From Acanthornis magna (taxonomy: Eukaryota > Chordata > Aves > Passeriformes > Acanthizidae): a stretch of 64,000 nucleotides of DNA. The notes beneath the pieces are model-generated. The model searched no databases and was not told the origin of the DNA. It saw only the letters and a list, made by a program, of their open reading frames with translations. The DNA is taken from contig JAWUZG010000056.1 in NCBI GenBank assembly GCA_036785705.1, positions 13,333,501 through 13,397,500 on the forward strand. Reading direction: 5' to 3'. Below, in pieces: positions 1 to 11,900 of the stretch (positions within the stretch are counted from its first letter, which is position 1; each line of letters opens with the position of its first letter). Both the position numbers and the translations under genes were made by a program.

Positions 1-1394
1 AACAAACACTATGCAATGTCTCTATTAAAGTGGGGTGGGGGAGTTATATCAGAAAAGGATGATATTTGTCACTCACCTGTCTGAGTGTTGAAAATACTCT
101 TGTCTCTCTGCACTGACTGCTTGATTTTCACTCTGCCTGCATCCTGGCCTCACTTTTTGCTCAGATGAATTCTGATCTCAAGACTGCAAAGCTCAGTAGA
201 AAAATATTTCCTTTTCAGCTCAGCACATTCAGTTTGTAGCACGGAAGAGCTGTGGGCAAAATTGCCAAACAGGCAAATAAAGGAAGGTGCTTGGGGTAGT
301 TTGTGGCCTCAATAGAGCTTGTATGGCAAGAAAGAGAAAGATTAAAAATCATATTTTTAACTGTCCATCTACCTGACAGACACCTGGATGGGGACATTAG
401 AAACCTGATGGATAAAATGGGCTCGGCAGGAGTAGCAGGCTGCTAAATTACATAAAGTGCAGACACAAATTGCAGGCACCAAAAAAAAAAGGAAGGACAG
501 CTCAAAAATTATAGCCGAAGTATCCATTTCTAGACCACTACTTGTGGTGCTTGCAAACAGATATATCATTTGGGTCTGAAAGAGATGAACTATTTATTTA
601 GCTCGAAGATTGCCCCCGGCAATTGTGAATCGAAGGTTATCTAATGTCTTTGCCATAGGCTGTAAGTGTCTGGACAGTTAGCATATGCAAGGGAATTACT
701 CACAGATAAGCATCCAGTAATTTATACAGAGCATTCCAGATAGAAACCTCTCCCGTATCAATTTCTGCCTGCTCTGTAAACTGCTCCCATTTATCAAGCT
801 GGATAAATTCACAGGCAGGCGGTGAGGGGGTGCTGAGACCTGTGTGTGCTTTATCAGTTAATACTCACTGAGGTCCCTTTGACATGATTGGAGTAAATCT
901 TTCTCTCCTTTTCTTTGGTTATGGCCAGTCTATAATCTTCCAGGCTAAACACCGTTCCCATGAATGAAGAATAATACTGAGAAATAGGGGGAAAAAAATA
1001 ATACATAGAGAGAATGCATTTCATCTCACTTTGGAGGTAATGAGGCAGTTTAGTGTGACATGTCATTTAAAACCAGGCTTTTCTTTTTTATAGATTCCAT
1101 ATCCCTGAAGAAGTGACTGACAGATCAGTGCATGACATATTTTTTCCAAGAAAAAAAAAAAACTGAGGTTGACAAAAAGGGGAGGCAGCAGAGTCGTGAT
1201 GATCTTCAGGAAGACAAAGGGATGAGTCTTTCTCCATCAGGTAAATAACACAGACCTGAACTTATGCAAATTAAGCTGAAAGCTCCAAAATCAATGTTTG
1301 ATGGATCAGGATGTGGCTGTGGCGCCTGTGTCCTTTAGCTGCCACCTCTGAGAAGTTCCGTGCCCAGCTCTGCAGTGGGGGCAGCCCCAGCAGT
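1..1394. other. Intergenic, no gene; possible conserved island 590-815
   Basis: No coding signature on either strand. The stretch 590-815 is AT-balanced, non-repetitive and rich in TAAT/ATTA and GATAA-type words, so it resembles vertebrate conserved noncoding sequence. A perfect POU octamer ATGCAAAT is at 1264-1271. Function is unproven. Confidence 0.5.
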
Positions 1395-1640
1395 AAAATC
1401 ACAAATTCACAGGATGGGTGAGGTTGGAAAGGACCTGGATGTCACCTGGTCCAACCTCCCTGCTCAACAGGATCCCCAAGAGCACCCTACTCTGGATTGT
1501 GTCCACACAGCTTTGAGCATCACCAGGGAAGGAGACTCCAAGCTCCATTGCCCTTTCCTTAGGTTTTGTGGGCAACCTGCTGCCAGAAAACTCCTCCTCC
1601 GTGCTCTGTTTTCCCTGTGCTGTGGCTGCCACAAGAACAT
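1395..1640 (-). mobile_element. CR1 LINE 3'-end fragment
   Basis: The + strand reads like the reverse complement of a CR1 3' end. It has a degraded AATCACA..TTCACAGG start, then GGTTGGAAAGGACC, TGGTCCAACCTCCCTGCTCA and GGATTGTGTCCA, followed by GGGCAACCTGCTGCCAG. CR1 is the dominant avian LINE and is usually 5'-truncated. The right edge is uncertain because similarity fades after about 1580. Confidence 0.8.
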
Positions 1641-4600
1641 CAACTGAGGGAGCATTTGAGGTTGTCTTTGTCCGGGAAGATCTACCGAGGCTGGGAGTGT
1701 GCTGAGGACTGGATGGATCCCAGCAGCTGCATTTGGTGTGGGCTGCCAGCAGCTCACCCCAGGCCATCCGAAAGGAACGCACAGCTGTTCGCTCCAACCA
1801 GACAGATGCTCCTCTGCCTTCGAGTGTGAGTGAGGACTGTGGAGCGCATCACGGATGAGACACACCTTTGTTATACGAGAAAGGAGCCGTCACCATGATC
1901 CCAGATGTGGGAGATGTTGCCACACACTTGGACAGAGTCCATAGACAGCTCTTAAAAACAGGAAAAAAAGAGGTGCATAATGAGTGCTGGCACGCGCGTG
2001 CTCGAGGCCATCTGTTAATGCGATCCGGTGCCAATTTGAGGAGCTAGGAACCAGTCTCTGCAGGTCATGGATGCCAGCAAGAGATGGGCTCAGCAAAGGC
2101 ACTTGCAGAATGTGCTAACGGCTAGTGTTTATCAGAAAAACCTTCCTAGCAATAAATGCCATCAAAGGGGACAGCGATGCTCTGTGGTGTTGGGGACCAC
2201 AGCCGCCGGGGTGGGTGGAGCCTTCCTGCCATTGCCTGATGTCTCTGCCCCTGCAGTGGAAACAGGAAAGTTCCAAACCTTTGCAAACACGGCCAGAAGT
2301 GAACTTCTAGCCAACCTCCTCTCTAAGTGGTTTCAGTGTTTATCCCTCCGCTGCATGCCTAGATGCACAGGGAGAGGCTGGAGAGGAATTGATGTACATG
2401 TGAGCATCCCTAGGAGCAGCAACACAGATCACAGGATGCATGAAGAGCCATTTCCCCTGTGGCAAGCACAAAAACAACCCTGGCTTGTTCATCAGCCATG
2501 CCTGGAGCCTCACTTGCAGGACACCCTGCGAGCAGGAGCCTTCCCTCCTCTGCTAATTTCCAAAGCACTGAACCTCACCTCAGGGAACAGCCAAATATGG
2601 AGGAATGAGCCAAGGTTACAGCCACCAGACACCTTTAAAAAACCAGTGGATTGTTGATAAAAAGGGCCCTAAGCAAATCAGATTTATTTTCTAATCAGCG
2701 CCTGGTAATGTCATCATCATACATTTGCATAAGCAGGATGTTTTATGCATTGTTTTTCTTTGAGCAGGTACCTTCTCATTTGTGTGCGCTTGCTGATGTG
2801 CTCTCTTAGCCTGCCACAGGCTTCCCCAAAGCTCCTGTCTGTGAAAGCTTCTCAGATAATAATTAGGTATATTCACCCTCTCTACTTCCTTTTTCCAACA
2901 AAGACTTGAAAGACGCAACATGATTTTTATATAATTTTTTTCCCCCAGTTTTCTCTCTCTTTGTCCTTGTTCAGGTGGCGGCTGCATGGAGGGCAGGTGC
3001 CTTTTATCAAAAGACAAGGAGTCATCTTCTCCTTAGGAAATGTTTATGTGCCTTCCAGAGCACCAAATTGAGAAAACAGATTACCTCTCAGAAAGCCATC
3101 TGTTTCGGCACCGTGTGAGCTCTCAGGTTGGTTCTTGCGTTTTATGAGACATTTGAATCCTCCTGTGATTTCTCCCTTTCACCTGTCTGCCTGTTACAAA
3201 AATTGTTCTGAAGGCTCAGCACACCCTTCCAGACATGTCAGTGCCTGATTTCCAAATGTTGTTTTAGGGTTGCAGTATAAAAAGCCAAACCCCACCCGAA
3301 AGACCCTCTCCTATTGTGCTTTAGGATGGATGAGCACAGACTAACAGGAACTGCATGAGAAAATTAGGAGAGGTGGGAAATCGGGTATTTTTTATTATAA
3401 TTTTATAGTAAACCAGTGTTTCCCCACCCCTAAACCACCAATTTTGAGAAGAAATTGATTTCCATAGACAAATCTACGGCTTTCCAATGAAAATTTGAAA
3501 TCTTGGGAGGATGGCTGATGTATTGTGTGGAAGGAGATGTTTGCTGAGAGCACAAAGGATCTTCCAGAGAAGGGCTCCAGCCTGACACAGCTCCCGTGAC
3601 TTATTTGTGTACACACCACTAGCTGCAGACCTACAGCTTTTTCTTGGCGTTGTTGGGAAATGTGGAGATCCTCCAATTTCTAGAGTGGTTCTTCTTACAG
3701 TCTGCTTTGAGTCTTGAAAAGTTCATCTGCTCCAATTACGCTTTCTTCCATTTGCTCACCCTCCTCTACTCATGTCAGAGCCACTTAATGTCTCCTTAAA
3801 ATCCAAGTGGGCATAAGATGGACCAATGCCAGAAAAGCACTCATTGCATACCAAAAACACCCAATAAAAAGCTTTCCCAGCTTTAACACATTTTCTGCAT
3901 AAAAACAGGGAGCATTTAAAGACAGTATATTGGGAAAGAGAGCTGTCACAAAGCGAGCAGAAATTACTATTTATTTAAACATGTTTATTTTGGAGTCATT
4001 AGTTGATGCAAGGGACATGATAATGGGATACAAAACTTTTCCCCTCTGGGTCATGGGTTATACTGTGATACAGAGAATTAGTGACTAAAGTAATTAACAG
4101 CCACTGTCTGTTTGGTAGGGTAAGTGAAATCAGATTAAGCTTGTCCATCCTGCTCCAAACAGAGCAGTGTCTCCATTTCCAGGGCCACCAGCACATTTAG
4201 CACTAATGGACATCTCCTTCTGAAGAGATACGACATCTCTGCAGCAATTTCCTCTATAGAAAAGTTGTTTAATTGGTAAATTTTCATCCTGGTACGGAAC
4301 TGGGTCACTTTTCATTGCATGGCAGGCTCAGAGTCATGCTCGGTAGTGCTGTGAGGAATGACAGTGGGGATGGGGGAGCTCTGGAGAGGTTTGGTGGTCT
4401 GGGGTGGTCTGTCCTCCCAGGAGAGATGGACATTGCTCCTATCTGTGCTGCCCAACCTTGGGCAAGCTCCATCACCACTCTGGGGCTGTTTCCCTTGGTG
4501 GCCTTGCTCTTCTCCTGTGACACCAGCACTTTTTTCACACCCCAAAAACCTCTCTCCCAACACGAGAACCTTGCAGTTCACCTCCCTCCTGCCTGACCCA

Positions 4601-4984
4601 GCAGCGACTGCCTAACGGGGCCATTATTTTCATTTCTAATTGAGCATTTCTTTCTCTCCTTTCCTCATTTTTTTTCCCCCAAAAGAAACGTCAGTAAAAT
4701 CAGCTCCTTAAAAAAAGAAAAATGGATGAACTGCAGCATCCAGAGCAGAAGTGCCAGCACTGCTATTTTTAGCAGGGTCTCCCATGGCTCTGAGCCACAG
4801 CAGGAGGGAGGTCCTGGGAGGTGACCCCGCAAATCCCAGGGGTGGGCAGAGGCTGCTGGTGGTTTGGCTGGGATAATGACCCATCAGACAGCAGCATTTC
4901 ACTTGGCTTCACGTAAAGAATCCGTGGTACCTCTGCGGCCGAGGAGATGCCAGCACTTCGATTAAGCCACGCTGGGTGGTGCCC
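1641..4984. other. Intergenic, no gene recognised
   Basis: Contains a 196-codon open frame (2067-2657, + strand) with no domain, composition or splice context suggesting a real protein. An octamer ATTTGCAT lies at 2723-2730. AT-rich stretches at 2690-3060 and 3700-4130 may be unique regulatory sequence; nothing specific can be claimed. Confidence 0.5.
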
Positions 4985-5050
4985 ACATGATTATCTGTTT
5001 TACAGGCAGAGAAACTGAGACGCAGGGAGATTAATTGACTTGCTCAGATG
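4985..5050 (-). mobile_element. MIR-type SINE remnant
   Basis: The + strand carries the reverse complement of the MIR core: ATGATTATCTGTTTTACAGG, GAGAAACTGAGACGCAGGGA and a TTAATTGACTTGCTCA match to the MIR motif near the tRNA-related/core junction. It is strongly diverged, as expected for a SINE older than the amniote radiation. Confidence 0.7.
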
Positions 5051-5280
5051 AGGTGAGACGAAAAGAGAAACCCCAGAAGTGTAATTGCCTGTGCTAACTC
5101 TAATTGCCAGCACGTACATTCCTCCTGTCTGGGAGAGGCATCCCCAGAACAAAGCACAAAGCCATGACTGAGGGTACCAGCGAGGCAGGAAAAGAGGTTC
5201 CTCTTTCTGTATCGTGCCGTAAGTTCTGTGACTGCCTGGTGTCTGGGACCATTTAAAGTATAAGAATAGTAAAAAACAGA

Positions 5281-5341
5281 TTTATTTATTTATTTATTTA
5301 TTCATTTATTCATTTATCCATTTATTCATGTATTCATTTAA
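5281..5341. repeat. (TTTA)n / (TTCATTTA) microsatellite
   Basis: Five pure TTTA units followed by degenerate TTCA/TCCA/TATTCA variants across about 60 bases. Confidence 0.9.
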
Positions 5342-8300
5342 ACTAAAACAATTGTAAACCATTCCCCCTTCCCCCCCCGCCATCAGCCCCCATTTCTTTC
5401 ACTGTCATCATGCAGGGTATTGTCCCTGTTACCTCTCCCCTGATTTCACAGCTCCTGCTTTTCAGTCATTATTTTTTAACTTGAAAGGCAGTGAGCCGTC
5501 AGTGGAGCCAGCAGCCCTCAGCCCATCCTGAGCCCCTGCTCTCCAGGCTGGATGCACTGCTGCATCCCTTCTGCCCCTCTGGAGCAGCTTCTGAGCCGTG
5601 CCAGAGTTAATCTTTTGACTCCAGCGTTTTGCCTCCTCCCAGGTAAAAGAGAGGCGATATTGTTGCAGTGGCAGCATCCCACTGAGCCAAAAGTAGCATG
5701 AAACCCTCTCGCCTTGTACAGATGGCACGGCAGACTCCAGGTGTCCTTTTGAGCCCCTCAGCACTGCCCCTGTCACCCAGCCCCGTGTGCAGGGCAGGTT
5801 TTAATGCTCCTTTGGCAGGATTAGGAGTTTTTGTCACCGTTGTTAAGCAAAGCAAATCGCTGCACCGCTGAGCATCTCTGCAGCCTGCGAGCACGCCCCG
5901 GAACCCACAGGGTACCCACGTTCACACCTCCACTCAGGGAAAGCTTTGTTCTCCACTGCTGAATTGAGGCAGAAAGAAAGGAGAGAGAGGTTTTCTCTTC
6001 CCATTCAGTAGCAGGTCATGGAAGAGACAAAATTGAACATGAGTCCCTTGTCCGTAGCAATCAGAAGTGATGGAGGGCGGACCCTCGGTGTCCCAGGGGA
6101 GAGCTGGAGTCACTGAGAGTTTCACAGAGGCTTGTCCCCATCTGAAACCCTGAGTTTGGCTGTGCAAAATGGATTTGGCCAGAGCTCTATTGCTACAGGG
6201 GCCGTGACAACGCAGGAGTGTTGGTTTTCATTGTACAGTGTAATAATGAATGAATAAATCGATACCAATTAAGGCAGATAGTTTATTGATTGACATCCCA
6301 AGGCAAACACTACATTTATTGCCAGGAGTAAAACACACTCCACCATATACCCTAATAACCACAGAGCCATAATTTGATACTATTAATGTATGACACAGTA
6401 AATCATGGCCCTGCCTCCTGCTCCATCCAGTTCTGTCCCAGCTGATACAAATACACAATACAAAACCTCCCAGAAGGTGTTTGTTTATCTGAACACAGCA
6501 ACTGAAACTGTTATGAAGCTCCTCTGGGACTTTCCCAGAGGTCGAAACATTTCATTATATCTTTGATCATGATTTTTGAGTACAAGATTCTGCAGAGGAA
6601 TTTCCTTTTCCCCCTTGCCAACAATTCTCCCTTCCTCCCCTGCCAGCACTCTGCCTTTCTTTCCCTGTTTGTCAAATAGGATTTTGTCCCTAGTCCTGTC
6701 AGCTTCCCTTTCCACTGTTTTCACAGTTCCTGATTTTCAGCCATCGTTTCGTTTGGACAACTCTCATCTCTATATCCCCATTCCCCCAGTCTCCCATTTA
6801 TTCACTTCAAAAGCAAACACTCAGATCTGTTGTTTCTTTGGTGTAGCCTCTCGTCTATCCTTCTGACACCTCTCACTCAGTGTATGCTCTCTTTTGTTTT
6901 TGTTCTGCCCACTCTCTTTCCTCACTGTCCATCCTACTTAACATGACATATCCACTTGACAAGAAAATGGAATTTTTAACTTGGATTTATTAATCTGCAT
7001 TAGCCATTCATGTAAGCAAGCAGTTTTCAGCTCCAGATTTCTCTGCAAGCATCTCTACCACTCTGTCATATCTTTTTTCTTTTTTTTTTTTTTAAAACTG
7101 AAGAAAGTCCTGGCATTTTAGTTTCTTACCTTTTACATTCTATTTAGCAAAACCCCCTTTTTCTACCTGCCAATACTCTTCACTTCTCACGGAATTTTTT
7201 TCCCAGAGACCATTCCATTCCTCAATTTGTTCTTCCACTGTCCTGCATCCTTTTTGCATTCTTTCTCCTGATTTCAGTCTTCCTCCATGGACAACAGCTT
7301 TGTTGATGGATGCTCCTTGGAGCCATAATTTCTTTATCATGTTGAAGCAGCGGGGTTTTTTTAATTAATTTTTAATGGACGCATTTGATTTCTAGCTTAC
7401 TTCTAAAGCCTGGAGACTCAGAGATTTTTGGTAATTTCTTTTGTTGTGGCCCCACAGCCATGCACTTGAGATGGGTCCTTATTGGATGTGCAGGAGGTCA
7501 TTTGTGGTCCCACAGCAACTTGCAAATACTTTGTATTTAAATAAGGAGCCAGCAAAGAACAGATGTAGGATGTATGCCAATGAAACTCAGTTCTCCCTGT
7601 CCATCTTCTCTCCTCTATGGGTATCCCAAACTCATCTGCCTCTAGTTATATTTTGGTTTACTCTCTCAGGTCAGGGATCCTCCTTACATTCCCATTTCAG
7701 CAATAAAAGTTTAGAATAAATGTCTACAGCGCTTCCCCTGTAATTCCCTGAGCTGGTTCTTGCTCAAAGCCACAGTGAAGGAAAAAGAAAAAAGTGCATT
7801 TCATAAGCTTAATGCCGGATTTGATGTGCTCCAACAGCAAACCCCACCTTGAAATTTAATTCCAGGCTCCATCCAGGGTATCCTTTCAAGTCTTGGTTGA
7901 ACAACTCCAGCTGTGGATTTGACTCTGTCTCTCCAACTCAGACTGACTTTGGGGCACTCGTTATGTTATCTTAGATCAAAATATCAAGTTATTCATCCTA
8001 TCCTTATGTCTAAACATTGCTCAGGTTGTAAAACAGATATTCTGAGAGTGTTCAAAAACCCTGTTGGAATAGAAATAGGGCATCACAGTAGAAAACCATT
8101 CAAACAGGAACGCTGAGCACAAAGCTGTAGCTAAAGGGACAAATATGAGCCATGAATGAATAAGGAAAGAGATTAAAAGTAGTGCAGAGATGTTACATCC
8201 AAATGAAATCTCAGTGAGATGAGTTTGGTTCTTTCTTCAGTTTGGGCACCTAAAACTCAAAGAACGATGCTGGGAAAATTGGAGACAGTTCCCAGAATGA

Positions 8301-8837
8301 TTTAAGACCTTGAAAACCTTCTTTATTGTGAGTGGCTTAAACCCTAATCTATTCAGCTTATCCACCAGAATGCAAAGAGCTCACTCAGTCAGCGTCTGCA
8401 GCCTTCCACTTGGGTTAGAGATTGCTCACATTTACGGCTCTTTAATCCCATCGCAGTGGGAGCTGATCCTGGATATGCTCAGACTGGCGATGTGCTGTGT
8501 GTTAGAGGGGCAGGTAAATAAGGCTTTCGACAGCAGACCTGCAGATGTGATGAAGTCTCTGTCACTGGAGATCTCTAGGAGTTAGCATCTCTTTAAATGC
8601 ACAGGCAGGACTCACAGCCATGCCTGCAGTGTAGATACTTCTGGAAGAGGTTCTGCGGTCTGGTTAACAACTGCTGTATAAATAAATTAGCGCAGTCATT
8701 GCTTCAGGCCCTAAAAATCTATTAATACTTGCAATTCGTGATTTTTTTTTTTAACCATCATGCCTTCCCTCTTACAAACCACACGCCCGAAACTGCGGTC
8801 AGATCATGAGTTAATTATGCTCGAGTACAGCTCTGGA
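5342..8837. other. Intergenic, no gene recognised
   Basis: Short chance open frames only. A pyrimidine-rich stretch at about 6590-6720 and poly(T) near 7078-7093 are low-complexity. No mobile element is recognised by eye. Confidence 0.5.
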
Positions 8838-8960
8838 TTGTACAACTGAGAAATCCAAGGCAACACAACTTAATTGGCTTTTCCAAGGGCATCCAGCAAA
8901 TCACTGGCCAAAACAGCCACTGAACCCAGGGGAGCTGGTGCTTTCTCACTGCATCTCACC
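8838..8960 (-). mobile_element. MIR-type SINE remnant
   Basis: The + strand matches the reverse-complement MIR pattern in order: a diverged ACTGAGAAATCCAAGG, ACTTAATTGGCTTTTCCAAG (cf. gene-wide ACTTGCCCAAGG of MIR), CCAGCAAATCACTGGCC and ACTGAACCCAGG, then a CTCACTGCATCT end. Highly diverged but collinear over about 120 bases. Confidence 0.65.
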
Positions 8961-11900
8961 CTTCCAGCTGCTCGTAACAGCCACAGCAATGGGGAAGGGG
9001 ATGTGGCTTTGACTCAGCATTATCTGATTCTGTGTCGAGGGAAATATCTCGCCGGTGACAGCCCAGCAGTGGGAATTGATGAGCCTGGCTCCTGACACAG
9101 GTGGGGCCACCTGGGATCACCCCACCCCTGAACTCCCATTCTGATGGACAGCCTTTTATCTGGGTGGAGGAGAGAGGCTCACGTTCTGGCCCCTCGCCCC
9201 TCGATTTCAGCAGCTCAACGGACCTGCCACCGCATTCTGCTCCTTCCTGACCGCGTAATTTGTTGTGTTTAAGATTGTTCAATTTATTTCCCAGATCCGC
9301 TCAGCCATCAAAGGTTAAACAGCCCTTGGTTTGTCCATTAAAGGTGGCAGCAATTAGTCCCCCCATGCTGACTCTCAGAGCTGGGAGGGAGCGAGGTAAC
9401 CTTGTCCCCAAAACTGCTTTGAGAGCATGGCACAAACCCCCCAACACCTTCATGGAGTTCACAAAGATCGCCCGCCTTGGAGAAAGGGAATTTTTTCCCC
9501 AAGTGCAAGCAGTGGAGTGAACATCCCCAAAGACCCAGCTAAACATCTGCTTTGGATAAAAGCTGAGGGAAAAAACTGCAAGTTTGGCACACACTGCTGC
9601 AGCCCAGGCGGGTGCCTGGGGGCTGCTTTGTGCAGAGACAGTGCTGGGAACTCGACTAGAGCATGTTGTGTCACCTCTGCCTGGCAAACCCAGCAAAGGA
9701 GAAATGTCAAAATGACAAAGCTGGAAAAGCTTCCGCTAAGCCAGAGCACTGCAGAAATTCAAGCTGTTGACAAAATGCTTGAAGGAGCCTGCTGGAACCA
9801 AAGCCCATGAACGTTCCAAAGCCCAGGCAAGGAAAACACTGTCCCACCAACAGCACTTTGCCTGGTCTGGCCAGAGAAGTCACTCCCATAAATTTGGGGC
9901 TTTTTCTGTGGTGTGTTTCCAGTCACATGTTGGCTCTTCTGACCCCTCTGGAGACCATTCCTCAGCACGCCACAACCTCCCTGCTGAGAGGGAAATTCTG
10001 CCAGAGGGCCCAGCCTTTCCCCTGGCACACTGCTGAGCACCCACCTGAAACTGTGCATCTTTGCCCTTGTTTTTTTCATACTTTTCAAATTAGATAAGCA
10101 TTGATTTGAAATTAAACAGCTTTCCAGGAGGTTTGACCAAAAGCAACAAGCTCTCCAGGGCGTTTCCATGGGATGGGATGCTGTGAGGAAAGCTGACATC
10201 AGTCATGCACACAGAACTGATGTGAGCAATGAAATGTCCTGGTCAGTGTTAACCTGGATGATGCAAAATTCCTGTCTTTAAGCACTACTTCTCTGCAAAT
10301 CTGCAAAATGGAGCAAGCAACCATTCCTTCCCCACAGGGGTATGGGAAGAATAAAGACTGCCAGGAATGGATGGTAAAGCAGTCAGGGCTGCTCTGGATA
10401 TGTGAGAAGGTTGGATTGACTGCCCTCATGAAAGCAGAGGGAAAGAAATAGAAATCAGAAACAAAACAGAATTGTTCTGTGCAAGACTGGTGATAAATTG
10501 AATGAGAAGGCTCATGCAGCCTATCTATTAGCAGCTGGCCTTTGCAAGGGCTGCAGCAAACAAATGCTTTTGTAAGATGATCTCTTTTCACAGGAAAAAA
10601 ACTCCTCTCTTTCTCTTTTCCCCCTCTTTATATCAAGAACCACCAAAAAGCAAATGCACCACCAGCTCTTTTTAAGTGGTTGTTTTTCAGAAAAGCGATT
10701 GGCTCACCTGTTGCCTCTCAACCTTGCTGGAAATGGGGTTAAATCTACCAGGTGAAAAACAAAAAAACAACCTGAGAGTGCTCTGCCTTTACACCAGGAC
10801 AATGAGGAGAATCAGATGGCAAAACAGACGACATCCGGTAGCTCTCAGCTCTCCCATCCATCCTCTTTCCGAGCCAACCAGTTCCCTCCAAATGACAAAA
10901 ATACATGCTATTTTTGCCTTCCTGATTAGTTTGTTTCAGTAAATCCCACTTCACAGATAGACCCAGCTCACTTTAATTAGCTTTGGCACATTGACAAGGA
11001 GAGGAAAGAAAACACCGCAGGACAGTGCTGTCTGGACACACATCGCCAAGCAGTGACAAAAATAAACCATTTTGCTACATAACAGCTAAGTGCTTCCTGA
11101 CTGCCTGCTTTTATCCCTGTAAGCTTCTACCTAGCTGGTGAAATCGGTCTGACCAATCCAATTCTTTACTGAACAAAACCTATTTTTCATCTCTTACTAG
11201 TAAAATGTTCTAAGCCCAGCAAAATCGGTGCCCATTTGGAGTTGGTTTTATTTTGATTCTTTCTTTTCTCCCTCCCTTCACAATCTCTCCCTGGTTCCCA
11301 CATCCCATAGTATATTTTATCTCCAGCCCGTTCAGGGCAATCTGGTCATTGCTAGGCAACATGTCATCATAAATATTTCATCGGCAGAGGAGCGTTCAGA
11401 GATGCAGCCAAAAATCTTTGTCTGGAGCTGCCTTCATGGTCTCTTTTGCTCACATCCCCTCGGGGGTGCAGCAGAACCCACCAGCTCTGGATCCCACACA
11501 GAGAAGGGATGGCCAGGACCACGCAGGACAGAGGTTTGGGCTTCTCACCCAGTGCTCAGCAGTTTTTGCAGGCTGCCTTTTAGTTGGAGCAGCTGGGCAA
11601 AGCTGGTGCAGCCTGCCCTGTCCAGCCTCCAGGGGTTTGGAATTAATACAGTCCCTCAGAAGCAGGCTTTGGCAATTTTGAGAAAATTTCGTGCATTTTT
11701 ATGCATAGTGGGCAGAAATAGGGTGAGAAGACAGAGGATGGGTGTTTGTAGATGAACACCCTGTTCCTGACCTCACTGAAGGTGCACTTGGCATCTTCCA
11801 ACACAGCAAAATACAAACCCTAACCAGATTTTGCAGTGCCGTGGGCATGTCCATCCTTACCTCGGGGGCCTCCAGAGCTCACTACCCCAAAATAGCCACA

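Noticed and set aside
2067..2657. 196-codon open frame upstream
   Set aside because: No recognisable domain, no splice or promoter context and overlapping open frames. Consistent with a chance frame in 64 kb.
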